Position numbers and translations under genes: made by a program. Source: Lingula anatina (lineage: Eukaryota > Brachiopoda > Lingulata > Lingulida > Lingulidae). Taken from it: a DNA stretch of 64,000 nucleotides. The stretch's first letter is position 1. Each line of letters begins with the position of its first letter. The stretch lies in assembly GCF_001039355.2 (NCBI RefSeq), contig NW_019774280.1:34401-98400 (forward strand), read 5' to 3'. Of this stretch, positions 12,135 through 26,000 are shown one piece after another. A model generated the notes under the pieces. That model did not search any database. It had not been told where the DNA came from and was given only the letters and a program-made list of their open reading frames with translations.

Positions 12135-15100
12135 TGTTTACATTGACTGATGTATGAAACTACCAGGAACAGATGGCAAAGTTTTGTTATTTAATGAGAC
12201 AGGCTTGCAAAATATGAATTTTCTGCCACTCCTCTCATTACCTCCATGTTATATAATTCACTATCTATGTTGTTGAAACAATCTTTTTTTTGTAACAGAT
12301 GAATCGTAACACCTCTTGAAATGCTATAAGTTATAAGCTCCATTGGTTTGTTGCTAGAATTCATGTTAACTTTTCTTTTTTGGTCAAGTTTTACCCAGAT
12401 ACCCTCTAATTGACACCCTTTTTCTGACAGGAAGTATTCCCACCCACTGCCGACTAGCAAAGCCCTCCCCTGATTTTCCTGTCATTGAAACTTTATGGCT
12501 GCTTGTGCTTACGTGCATTTCCCCAAGATATTTTTTGGGGTCTAAATTTTAAGTTTGAACTTAAATGACTGCTGGGCAGCATGTTTGGATTTAATTGGAA
12601 TTTTGTTTTTTACAGGTATATATACCTGCAAACCATGCTTGTTCATTTAATATCAAATGAAATAAAAGTTTTATTTTATTTTAATAGACATTTTCAGTGG
12701 GCAGGTGATTTTTTTTTCATATGAAAAGCAATAAATTGCACATGTATTACGAATTAATACTTAAATTAATAAACTCAAAAGGTAAGTTAATTTAATAGAA
12801 TTTTTAAAAAAGAGAAAATAGTTTTCAAAATCTTATGAAGTTCATTGTATTTACACATCAGTTATTATTGAATTGCATGACTGTGCTTGAAAGAAAGTGC
12901 AGACAGCTTAGAGATATTAGCCATGGCAGCTGACTAAGGAATGAGTTTTTTTATTGGGGGGGGGGGGCATAACGTTTAAATTTATCTTTCGTTTTCAACC
13001 TTAAAACGGCAACCCATGGTTAAAGGTATTATATGTATACGATTCTAGTAAATACCATAAAGGAGTTTGTGTCGTATCGGGGACATTAGTTTTTCTAAGA
13101 TATAGGACACCACACCCATGGTCTGACCCTGTACATAAAGCTAGCTCATAGTCGTGGGTGGACTGGAGAGAACATTGAGTCTAAAAATAAACCCTCTCCA
13201 CAAATCCCTCCCCTTATCTCACCAACAAAAAATGCACTGCTATTTGCCATCCAGACAACAGGGCCACTCTCTCTTATCATGAGGGTTGGACTGTGTATTT
13301 ATGATGTCTAGAACTGGAATTGCCTCAGAGAGACAGGTTTCTTTCTGTCTGTTCATTATCTTTAGGGCAGGACCCTGTATAATATGGGACTCCTTATAGA
13401 ATGGCTGTTATTTTGTTGCTGGGTGGGGCCACAGTCTCTGACGTCTATTTGAGGGTGTTTTTGCTATGGGTGGGTGGGGGAAACGGCAGGGCTGAGCAAA
13501 CATATTGTATTGGATTTTTATGTGAAAAGAGAAAGGTGACTGGCAGAAAGGGAGATGGGAGGAGAGATACGGATAATATACCTCGCAACTTAGAATTATT
13601 CTCCCCGAAAATTATAGTATCCAAATTTTTTTTCTTTATGCTTTTTGTTGGTTAAGTTAATTATTTCTAGCGTATATAGGACTTTGGTCTTTAATACCCG
13701 TGCAGTGCACTTAGTACAGTGTTTATTTGTCTCAACAACCCTCTGAGAGGGGGCCATTCTACCCAGTTCCTTGATCAAATCAGGGGTATGATTTGCCTCC
13801 TTTTCTATGACATAAAATTGTGCGTAAGGAAGAGGAGGAGTTTTACTAAAAAGATATCACTTTGTTCCTCAGATTAAAAAATTATTGCTTGTTTAGTTAG
13901 ACCATCTCTGGTTCAATGATATCAATTTGCCCTTGATGTTAACTATGTATTTCTGAAAAATAAAACGCAGAATTCAAGTTGTGTATTTAATCAGCTATCC
14001 TATACCATAGAAACTTATTCATTCATTATAGATACTTTTCGATACAGATCGAATAATTGGAGACAGTGTACTTCTAAGCCTCATCAGCTCCTTTTCAGTT
14101 CAAATGCTGATGAACTTTTATCTGTCCGTAACCAAGAAATCACCACTGACTTCCCCCATCTCATCTGCTATTCTGTTCACATTTTGTTTTTTCTTGTTAT
14201 GTTCTCTGAAAACACAAAAGCTGTTCTATAGACTGTTGAAATTTTAAAAGGTATTTTACATTCTGCACTGAGACATGAGGGTGCTTTATAATCAGAAGAA
14301 TTATTTTTCCTAGAGACAATGAAAGGTGGTTTTGAATTATTAGTTATTAGATAAATCACAGCGGGAATCATCTAAGGGTGCATTCTATACAATTTGATCT
14401 TGAACTAACAGACCTGTGGATCAAATATGGCTGACCCACTTGAAAACTTGCTGCATAATCCCCTTATACACACTGAATAGATGCCCCGTGGGGATTATGC
14501 AGTAAGGTCGGCCATATTTGATCCACAGGTCTGTAAGAGGCCATTCAGAATGAGAAGAGCCTAGTGCTAGCTAGACCACGGCTTAAATATGGCGGACCTA
14601 CATGAAAGGAAGACCGCTTAAATCGTGTAATGGTATCTCTGCCTCTCATGTGCCTCCCCATGCGCTGACTCTGCAGGGGCACAGTAATTCAATCTCGGCC
14701 TAAATTCAACCAGTCGAGGAACAACATGTGGGGAGGCGTGTGAGAGGTGGAAAGACCATTACAGGATTAAGCTGTCTTCCTTTCATGTAGGTCCACCATA
14801 TTTAGGCCATGGCCTAGCTAGTACTCGGCTCTTCTCATTCTGAATGGCCTCAAAGTCCGCAGATCAACTTTGGTTGTGAATATGGCCTAAGTTAGCCCGA
14901 AGTCTTATAACAGAGCATAAAATAAAGCAAGGTTTATAATTCTGTTTTGATGAAAAAATTCAGACAGGGTATGTTTAAATGGTGACATATGGTCGGATGT
15001 GAAAAATTAAACTGAAATATATTGATCGCTTCATTGTTTTGGTTCTAGTTGTCAGTCATTTGTAATTAAAAACTCACCTATTAGTAATTACAGACATTCT

Positions 15101-15562
15101 AGAATAAGTTTTCATGTCCTGTATATTACACAACTCCTTAAAGGCATCTGCACTAGCATTTCTATTTAGTAGTACTTATCAAAAGTTTTGCTAGACTTTT
15201 GCTATAATTTTTGGTTGTCAGATTTGGAACCTTGCGTAAAATTGCTAATTTTTTTTCATGTTCTAGATATGTTTGTGTTGAGTCAAAAAATGATTAGTTG
15301 ACATGAATTTGCAAAAATTAAGATTCTGTTTGTTTCTTTCATATTTGAGATCCATCTATAAAAACTGTAAAAGTCGCAATCCCCCCTGTCGTGTCTCCTT
15401 TGTCATCTTCCTGTGGCATAGAATTGATAATAAGCAACCTGTGTCTTCTGTATATTCCAACCATAGTCTGTGCATCTAAAATTAATATAAAACCATTCAG
15501 GAGCCCTCATCTTCTGCAAACCTAAGAAAAGATGAGAGAGAGAGGGGGGAGGGGAGGAGGGT

Positions 15563-15655
<93 letters not shown>

Positions 15656-17567
15656 CTAGATAGGGAGGGGGAGGGAGAGAGAGAGAATATTTTTCACTGT
15701 GATTTTCTGTATTTGATCAATACTCTCCACTCAGGTGGAAAAGTTGTGGACTTTTTGTATTGGTTTAAGTGTCCTTGTTTATCTCATCCAGGTGAACTAT
15801 GGAAAACAAAGATTTTTATCATTATCAGAGGGAATTGAAACAACTTTCATGTTAGTAAATGTGAATTATAAATTATTATAATTCATCGTCCCCCCCCCAT
15901 CCCCCTCCTCTCCTCCCACCTACTCCTCAAAATGGCAGTCCTGTGTCAGATACGACCCTATCATTTGGCGTTTTGTCTAAAATAACTCAGCTCTTCCTGG
16001 TCCCCTGGCTTTCACTTGAGGCTCTGCCAACCTAGACGGCGGCTATATTGAGCTGCCCCCTGAGGAACAGAAACCAGGGATATTTTGAGGAGGCCCCCTG
16101 ATGAACGAAGGCATCGATTATCTCCAGGATGGTGTGGGATGAATATATCCCCACTGTGCGTCAGCGCTGGCTTAGAATGTCACTTCTGGGTCTGGGTAGA
16201 GGCTAATAAGGCCACACCAATGGTTTCTCTGGTTAAGACGAACCGTAACCTTTCCTTGAGAATTTCCTGGCGGGTTTCCTGGCGTCACGACAGTCTTCGG
16301 CTGCTGTGATTAATCCTTTCGCAGTGCTTTTTCCTCAATCACTTCTTTTGAAAAGATCTGAATAAACTTTTGACTTAAATCAATGACAAACCAGCCAACA
16401 AGAACATTTTTAAATAAATTAATAGATATTAATGAATAAAAAAAGGAAACTTGTATAATATTCTTATGTCTGTGTATGCCTCCAGTGTATTGAACAATGC
16501 ATGAAAAAAAAAAAGAACTTGCTGGCTGCAAAAATAATAATAATAATAATAAAATAAAATGAATAAATAAATAAATAAATAAAAATAAATAATAAAAATA
16601 AATAAATTAAATAATAAATAAATAAATAAAAGCCTGCAGGAAGATTTCAATGACCCCCCACCCCCACCTTGTGTAACAGTCCCCATGGATACTTGTAGAT
16701 ATCCTGATAAATAATATCTGAGACATGTTCTCTGTAGGATTTAAAACTATGCATTATGAATAATTTAAGCAACAACTATGCTGTTCTGTTGCCTCAGACA
16801 AACTCCAAAGTTCAGATGTTAATTTGTGAACATAATTCTGTCCTTGGTGAAACAAGTTCTAGAGCTTATTTTTGGTGGTTAACCACATTGACATTTTCTA
16901 TTAATTTAAAGCTGTATATAACCATTCTTGGGTGTCAGCTATTAAAAGAAATGTTCACCCCTTTATATTTTAATATCCATTAGATTTAAAAGTCACCTGA
17001 AGGAACATCAGGCAACTCAGTGCTGCGAAAGTTCAATCAGTGGCAGCAGCCAAGAGGAAGATAGCTCTCTTAAACTTGGGTAAAATGCTGGTATTAGTGA
17101 AATAATCTGAGCTTCCTCTTGTTGCTCTTGATCTATACATGTTTTCAAAACTCGTAGTGAATGGCCAAAATCTGTTCAGTGCCCAAGGAAGGCCAGTAAT
17201 TATATTGATTAACGCAGTAAGGTGTCTCAAACCCAAAAAACCAAAATCTCCTTTATTGAGAGCATCCATGTTTGGAAGCCATACCCACATTTCTGCGGCC
17301 TGCTTTAATAAAAAGACTTGCATTGGCTGTTCATTTCATGACGTTTGTGGGGAGATGGATTGTGGGCGGTGTGGGTTTTATTTCCCATTCTCTGTATCTC
17401 TCTCTGTGTCCTTGCTGGTGGTTTTGTCTTATATTGCTGTACGTGGCACGAAGGGGTGGTGCTGCCTTTACAGATGTTCACTAGTAGTTTAGAGATAAAC
17501 TAATTCAGCTGGAGAAAAGGAGAATATTACTTAAATTATGATAAAATATTGTAGTAATATTTTCCAT

Positions 17568-17626
<59 letters not shown>

Positions 17627-18370
17627 TTTGGGGGGGGGGGGAACTTGTGACTGTTATGTAAAAAATGTTAAGTTGACCATCTAAATAAAATGGTCAGATA
17701 TGTTCTCACTGTTTGCCTATTTTCTATAGATCTGTAGTGTGTAGACTGTTCACCACCATTTTTCATCCCTGACTGGCGTCATATTAAACTGGGAGTATTC
17801 TGCAACCCAGGGAACAACCGCCAGTGTGAATATTTCATGAGCCGTGTCAGAGCTGCGGGGTGATTAGGCAGGCCTCCGTCTTCTGTTGACGCGTTCACAC
17901 GGGGCTAGGCAGTTCTTATCTGAACCGACGTCCATGGCTTATTGGGTGCAAGACTGATTTACTTGCCTCACAGCTAGTGTGGGCGTTTAATGCTCCATGA
18001 AAAGTGTGAAGAAAGAGAGAGCCATATATAGCATAGTTAGCTATTTGATTCCCTTATTGATTGAAATAACCAAGATTGATCATTTATGGTTTTGATTGAT
18101 TCAGATCCGTGTCAACTGAGCCCAGTGTGAACAGGGCTCTAGTAGATATTACCCCTGAGTTTGGAAGTGATTAGCTGGCCACATCCACAGCATAAATTAC
18201 CCCCTTGGCAAAACATTACAGTTTAATTGCATAGGGGGTCTCTTGACATGACCCCTGTGGCAGAGACTCTGTACTCCGTATACTGCCTTGTTATATGGAT
18301 ACCTTTGTGGTGCTCTGATTTTTTTTTTCACCAGTAGTGTTGTTTTCATTCTGGCCTAGAATTCTTATGT

Positions 18371-18446
<76 letters not shown>

Positions 18447-19943
18447 CAGAAATTGGAGTGAAGACAGAGAGAGATGAAGATGGAGGGTAAAAAAAACCCT
18501 AACAAATATCAATATTTGAAATCAAGCCATGCCTTCATGGTGGCAGCTGGCGGTGTTGTCTTAGTGCTGGGTAATAATATGGGTGGTAAATAATGAAATG
18601 CCGAGTAAAAACATACAAAACTCCACATTTGCTGAAAGAAAAAGTGTTTTGTATTTTCTAGAGAGGTGATCAATAATTGAAATGTTTCTACTAAATCATT
18701 TTATTGTGTTATGTTTACTTATGTCGGTCTACTCAATTGATTTTTTTTTAATGAAAATAGGTGGAACATTTAAAGCAGTGGTCTTGAAATTGCTCTTGTC
18801 AATTCTTATTTATGGTCTGGCTTGACAGCATTGTTAATATGTAATAATTAGAAATATGAAAATTATGGCTTAATAGTAAGGATGTGTTTGTATGTGTGCG
18901 CGTGCTATGTGCATGCGCGTGCGCATGTGTGAAGGGGTGAGGCATTTACAGGTATTAACATATTGTGACTGTGTAGGCGAAAGATAGGTCAGCCTTTTCT
19001 GGAACCTTCCTTTTTTTTTAGGCTGTCAATTTAAGCTCATTAGGGACAGCAGATATTATCCCCCTGTTCTTGCAAGTTTATCTCTCAAAATGTTGCGATG
19101 CAGATAAGCATACAGCACGATTTGAAAATAGTTGAAGGGGGCATGGCAGTGAATGGGGGGAAAGCACTAAGAATGTCCTTTGACCTGTAGGAAAGGGGGC
19201 CACACACCTGAAGACCAAGGGCCAGTGGGGTCTGTCATGTGACTGTAGTATCCTTATTGTTTGTCTGTGCCAGGTGTTAGATATAAGACAATGAAGTACA
19301 TGCAGCAGAGAAGACAATTCTTTGAAAAAGGCAGGAGAGGGGGGGGGGCATTTTACATTAATGATAAACTCAGTGTAATCCCTCTCCTCCTATTACCTCC
19401 AACCTTTGGGAGCAAGGAAGTAATTTTTCTTGTATGTTCTTGATAAGAGGAACAGGTGACATGTTAAAACTGATGTGTGGTTCAATATTATTGAAAAAAC
19501 AATATGAATTTTATCAATAAAAGTCAATCATCAAGAGTGATAAAACTTGTGATTTATGAATATCAGCAAAATTTGTATTAAGTCAACAGAGAGAATTTTC
19601 GTGCCGAAAACCTCCCATCATGCTCCTGACCACAGCTTATCTGCTCGGTGCACTGACAACCACTGCTTGTCCTGACCTGGGGGTGCGTCAGCTGATAACG
19701 TGAATTGTCTTCTCTACCATGCGTGCTTCATTGTGCAGCCTGAGTTATCTTATAATAGCGGTAGGGGCACAGTATACAGACATGTTAAGTTATCACAGAT
19801 ATGTACTGAGGACAAGGGGGAGGGGTGAGGGTGAAATTAATCTGGTTTAACTGAATGAAATGGTGAATCTAAAGAAAAAATGTACATATATGTGTGTAAC
19901 AGTGTGTAAGTAGTGGATGTACAAGGGAGAGTAACCTGAAAGC

Positions 19944-20014
<71 letters not shown>

Positions 20015-23000
20015 CTGTTCTGAAGAAACATAATGCATAAGTTAAAATAAACAAAAAAAACTCTCTGAGATAACATGTCCTATAAACCACTGTCATACAA
20101 ACCCAATAAATGTATAATAAACATATGTTCCTGGATGCTGCGATTCTTTGTTACAGCACGCATGGCTCATACAATATATATTTTGTAACCAGGGTGACAT
20201 ATTTATTCTTGTGTGACATCCCTTTCTAGGCCGCAGCACATGTTGTACAGCTCGTTCCTGAGTGACTAGTATGTACGTACGTATGTATGATAACATGTGG
20301 CCTGGCCCTGCCCCTCCCTGCTACTATCTACCCACACAGGCTGTCGTCTGCTATAGCAGATGTTTCGTCACTCGTGTAGGAACGTTGGCTTAATTGTAAG
20401 AAATAATTTTCACTGAATTTGTATAGAAATCTCGAAATTTTTATCAACTTTCAAATAAAGAAAAAATTGACAAACTTCTATTTCTTATTCATTTTGTGAT
20501 TGTGTGACCCAGTTTGTTTTCCCATGGTGGTAAATTAAAGACATAAATGTGTGTTTGTAAATATCCCCCACAACAAGACCTTAATTATTTCTGTCAGTCT
20601 GGCAATGGTTTGACTGATCTATAACTACATCTATGGTGGTGTAGGTTTTCCATCGTCTCTTGGGTTATGATTGTAAAAATAATAAACCATTTCTTAAGAG
20701 AATAAACATAATTTCTACCTGATTGATAGAAATCTCATGCCTCCAAGGTAAAAAAATAAAAAAATGTTTAATCTCTTTAGAGTCAATTGCCATTTTGGCC
20801 GCATTCACAACCAAAGTTGATCCACTTGAAAACGTATTATATGGCGAATCTGTTCAGTAACTATTATGGGATTGGCATCAAGCTTTCAAGTGGGTCGGCC
20901 ATATTTGATCTGCAGATTTGTCATTCCGCTTCTTCTGAAAATGCCCTTTGTCATCAATACTAAATGTTTTCTCTTTAATCGTAGGAGGGGATGATGTTCA
21001 GCAACTGTGCGAGGCGGGGGAGGAAGAGTTTCTGGAGATCATGGCGCTCGTTGGAATGGCCAGCAAACCCCTGCATGTACGCAGGTTACAGAAGGCGCTA
21101 CAGGACTGGGTGGCAAATCCAGGTAAAACATCCCAAGGATTAGTCCTCCTAGTTGTTAGATTTTTTTACTCACTAGATGGCTCTGAGGTTGAGGTCACAA
21201 GAGGAGATGGTAATGCAAGACGTGTATAAGTACAATTTGTGTAGCTTTGAAGTAGTTATAATTGGTTATATTGTGAAAATAAACTTGAAAGCAAATTTTA
21301 CTCTAGTCTTCCACCTAGGGCCTCTTGGCAATAACTGATTAAAAAAATGAGTTTCAAAAAAAAAAAAAAAAAAAGCTTACTAGTATGCAAATGTCTTTGT
21401 TTTGTCTGAAGGAATCTTATAAACAAATAATGTGTCCATCTCTTGTAGTACACAGTTATTGTGAAATGAACTGGTACTGCATCCTAAATGATAAAAATGT
21501 TACAGAGTAAAATCCTGTGATTAATAGCATTCATTATAGTAATAGAAGGCATAATGATTGATGTATTACTTAATTAGCATGTTTTACCAAAAGTTGTCTC
21601 TTTGGACACATTCACAACAGCGGCTAACAAGTCTGCAGATCAAATATGGTTGACCAGCTTGAATACTTTCCCACAGGGAATCTATTCAGTGTCTATTAGC
21701 TGATTAGATGGCGAGCTTTTTAGTTGGTTTGCCATATTTGACCTAGTTAGTCCACTGTTCTGAATACAGCCTTTGATTCTTGTATATCTTTAGAATTGCA
21801 CAATTTTTTTTTATTCTATTCCTCTAGCCCTGTTCCAGCAGCCCCACACAGGTTCATCGCCGACCTCGGGCGGTTCAGCTCAACCTAGCCCTTTGACCAC
21901 CTCAGTACGAAGTGGCCTCTCCGCCATTTACCCCTCTAGTAGTGGACCAAATGTAGTAACGGCTCCAACGTGGAATCCTCAGCCAGCCAGGCCGACCAAC
22001 TCTCTTAGTCCAAGCCCGTCTGGCGGAGGGGCGGGGCTATCGCCAGTATTGAATTTAAGAGAAGACAGCAATCATCAGGTAAGTGTCACCTGAGTGTGTT
22101 TTGAGTGAGTGGCTGAAGCCGCATTCAGACCAGGCTAATTTAGACCATAAATCGGCCTAAAATTGGTCCGAAGATGACCAGATATCAGATTAACCCTGCC
22201 ACCTGTGACTTATCAAGTGGCTGCTTGCTCATAGACTTCAGGACAGTTTTTCTGGAAAAATCCTAAGCTGTATGAAGGATTTTATGTGGCTGTGTTAGTG
22301 AATTTTTGTGTTATATTTTGTTTATTTATGAATCTATGTTCCCGTAGCATAATGTCTTATGGTATTCTTGCATGCTGTATACCTTTACAAACTTACTTTG
22401 TAAACTAGAGTGAAAACTGCAGAACCTTTTTATTGTCTTTCAGATGACATACTATAAATTAATATTTGGATCTGTGATTTAAGAAAATGAGATAATTGAC
22501 AGGATTGTTGGGTTCAAACATTTCGTAACGGGAAAGACAACCTGATTGAAGTTTAAATTGCAGATTTCATGAAGGGTTTTCATTTTGTTTTGTCCTCCCC
22601 TTTCTCCTTCCCCTACGCTTTCCCCCTTCTCAAGTCTTGCACCCACTTTTATCTTAAAGCTCAACTTCACTTTCAGGACCTAGCATCTGAGCAAAATAAA
22701 AAAAAAACAAAACTTTGGAGATGGTAGAAAAAGTCAAACACTTGTATTGCAATTCAGAACTCTTAATTGCGCCGGTGAGGTTGATAGCTCAGCTGCAAAC
22801 TGAAAGTGTAAGTTGGTTGCTACAAGTTCCGTTCTCTCTCCTCCCTGCTTCTCTTCTCTCAGTTATGTTTCCTGCATGCGTTTTATTTCCAGGGAGTTAG
22901 CTGTGATCTTCGGGGTCCCTTGTGTATGTCTGTAGAACAACAACTAAATAATGTTGTCAAAAAGTCCCTGATATGCTTCACAGCCCAGGTATCCAGTAGC

Positions 23001-26000
23001 GTGTGCGTTTGTTGTGTTTTGTTTTGCTGTGCTTTATGACGTGGTATTGTTGTGTGTTTGTTTTTTCTCCTTTCTCTTTTTGCTGTTGCATAAGCCATTT
23101 TAGGTGCCTGTTGGTTTTCATATTGACTTGTTACGGTTACTGTGTTATCTGAACCTGGAAGTTTTCGCCTTTTTCATATAAGTCTGTAAGCACACAAATT
23201 CTCTCTTCTTTTTTTGGAATACATGGTAAGGTAGAAAGTAGGCATATTGTAGCCTTTTTCATGTGTCACACTTAACTGGTATGAAGTGAAACCTTTTGAA
23301 AAAATATTGTTTTGTAAATTTCCAAAATTAGTAATATGTAACAACAGTATTTTCTGCTCACTCTAATAAGTGACATGGCAAGTCATTGATAGGAGAATTT
23401 TTGCACTCAAAAGCTTCTTCAATACTTTCTCCAAACAACATCTGTCACTTGGAGTAAAAGTGCAGTTTCAGTTTAGGATTGTATCACTTTTGTTCTAACC
23501 ATATTGCTGGATTTTAAATTTGATGTCTTTTTACAATTTTATCGATCTAACCTTCATAGCACTGAAACATTCATGAAATGTGTAAAAAGGAAATATCATG
23601 ATTTCAGCATAGAGGTATGATTATCATGAATTTCAAAGAAATTAATTTTTTACATGTCAAACCACACAAAATTCTTTCCTATTGTTTCAGCAACATCTTT
23701 TCACTTATTCTGCTTTTGATTGATTGAATTGTAAAAATTCTGCTAGATATTTAAGCTTGTTGATAATTAGACATAAAGGAATTAAATTGGGCTATTTGCT
23801 TAACTGCTGAAGGTGAAAATAATCAAGCTGTCTAAATCACTTTATAACAGCCTGTCATTTCCTGACCATGTAATTGCTGTTAATTGTTGATATTATTTTT
23901 GTTTGTTTCACTTTTTGTCCATTTTCTATTTACATATTTTCCCCAGCTTCTCTTGTCTTTTTGCCACTAATGTATCATCCAGATGTGCTGTTGGCACTGT
24001 TTTTGCACATACTTTATTTGTTAATTTGACTTTATTTTTGAATATCAAAAAGATAATTTTCTGGTTTTTGCAGGACGATGCTGATCTGAAACGCAATAGT
24101 GATTCTCCCATTCCGACACCTGTTCTCGTAGAAAGCCAAATTGCAGCTATCGCAGAGGCTGCAGAAAAACTTGTGCCAACTTTACCGCAGTTTGAACCAA
24201 AGCCAATGAACATGAGAAAGCAGATTAACAAGGAAATAGAGGTAGGTTTACTGTCAACTTTTTTTTTTGTTTGAAAAGAGTAAAGATATGAGGGTTGATG
24301 TAAATGTTATGGCTATGGAAATGATGTCACAAAAAAAAAAAAAGAAAAAAAGAAAAAAAAATGAACAGAAAATTGAAGTTTATGCTGGCTACTGCTAAAG
24401 GGAAAAAAGAACAAAAATGAAAAGGTACACACTTAAAAGACAACACGCTTAACAGCCACATTCAAAATTCAGCTAAAACGCATGAATTAAAAAAAGACAA
24501 ACAAATAAAGATTTCAATAAATGAAAGAAACATTCGAAATAAAATGCAGCAATACATCTCATTTCTAACCAACCCTCTGAATAACCTAAAATTAAGATAA
24601 TATGAATCTTGGATCATTGGATTTCAATTGTAAGTACTAGCTCACTGAAATTATATGCCTGTTCCTACAATTGTGGTGGTACAAGATGCTGATATGTAAT
24701 TGTAATACTGTGAAGAGTTAGTCGATAGTTTGGGTCATCTCGGTGCAGCACTAGAGGGCAAGTGCCCAAAAATGTTAAAACAATAAGAATAATAATGATG
24801 CGCTGTTAATAAATGAAGGTAGTCGCTCAGAATTTAAGATTCCATATGTAAGGCTAAGTGTTTAATGTAGCAGAGTGCTAAGTTTTTTTGGTCTCTGCTT
24901 TCTGTTGCGAGTCTGTTAATATATTTTGATAATACTGAATGATAGATATTGATTTTGTAAAGTCCAACATGTCTAAACAGAGGTCAAAAGCTTGTTTAAG
25001 AAAATTGTGAATAATCCAAATATCTAGAATTTTGTGTGTAGTAAAGTGACACTCAGCGTCTTCTTGCTGCCTAGAAACCATCACCACGGCGACACTGGAA
25101 CGAGGAAACCATGGAAGTTGCATGCGACTCCATTGCAGCGGGAAAGCTGTCCATCCGTAAAGCATCCGAGGCTTATGGGATACCTAGAGATGCCATTCAG
25201 CGGAGGATTGCTGGGAGGCTGCCGCCATCTTGTAGACCAGGTCCTAGAACGATTCTCATGCCAGAAGAAGAAATGCAGATTGTTGAGTATTGTTTCCAAA
25301 AGAGAGCCTCGGGGAAGACTGTGACAGGGATGGACTGCCGTCGAATGGCATACAGGTTGGCCGAAGACAGCGGTAGGTCTCACCCATTTAGCAATGGTAT
25401 TGCAGGCGCTGATTGGTTCGAGGGGTTTAAAAACCGTCACCCTGAGTTGCCTTATGGGAAGCATAACGCCAACCGTACGGGCACGACAAAGACGTCCCGC
25501 ACCATTCTCTCTATGGAGGAAGAGCAGCTCATTGTGGAGTACATGCAGCAGAGTAGAGAGCAGGGTAAGGGCGTGTCAGGCCTAGACGTCAGGAGGAAGG
25601 CCTATGAAATTGCTGATGCCAGCGGGAGAAGCCATCCCTTTCGTAATGGCATTGCAGGATATGATTGGTTTGAGGGATTTCGGACCCGCCATCCTGAGGT
25701 GACATTTCGTAAATCTGCCACTGTGAAACCATTGAAAGTTCAAATGGCATCGACTGATAGTGGGGATGGCTATCCAGTCAAAGTGGATGATTATGTTGTC
25801 GAAGTCAATGAAGATTATTGTCATGACGACACCCAGGACAGTACCAATGATAGCAATATTGCTAATAATACTAATGAACATGACAGTGCTGACAATGACA
25901 GTAGCCATGACAGTAACAATGATTCGTATGATGTTGCTGATACTACAAGTGGTGCTACTGCTTCTGCTGTTATGGCAGGCTCAGACGATACTATTGCAGC

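Larger units (their letters stand above)
4924..20984 (+). other. NAB intron 1 (16 kb)
   Basis: A single intron splitting the NCD1 domain after the codon start of a Gly-Gly pair. It holds foldback elements (5095-5295, 6133-6473, 10855-11304, 14374-14889, 20797-20946), many G or C runs of 8-29 bases, and microsatellites. The large size of a first intron suits regulatory content, but I cannot identify enhancers from one sequence. No second gene was recognised on either strand. Confidence 0.75.

Noticed and set aside
16429-16686. Tyr/Phe/Leu-rich - frame resembling a membrane peptide
   Set aside because: Entirely a translation of (TAA)n/(TAAA)n repeats.
19837-20096. Three overlapping Ser/Leu-rich - frames
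   Set aside because: Translations of the (GA)n microsatellite in three frames.
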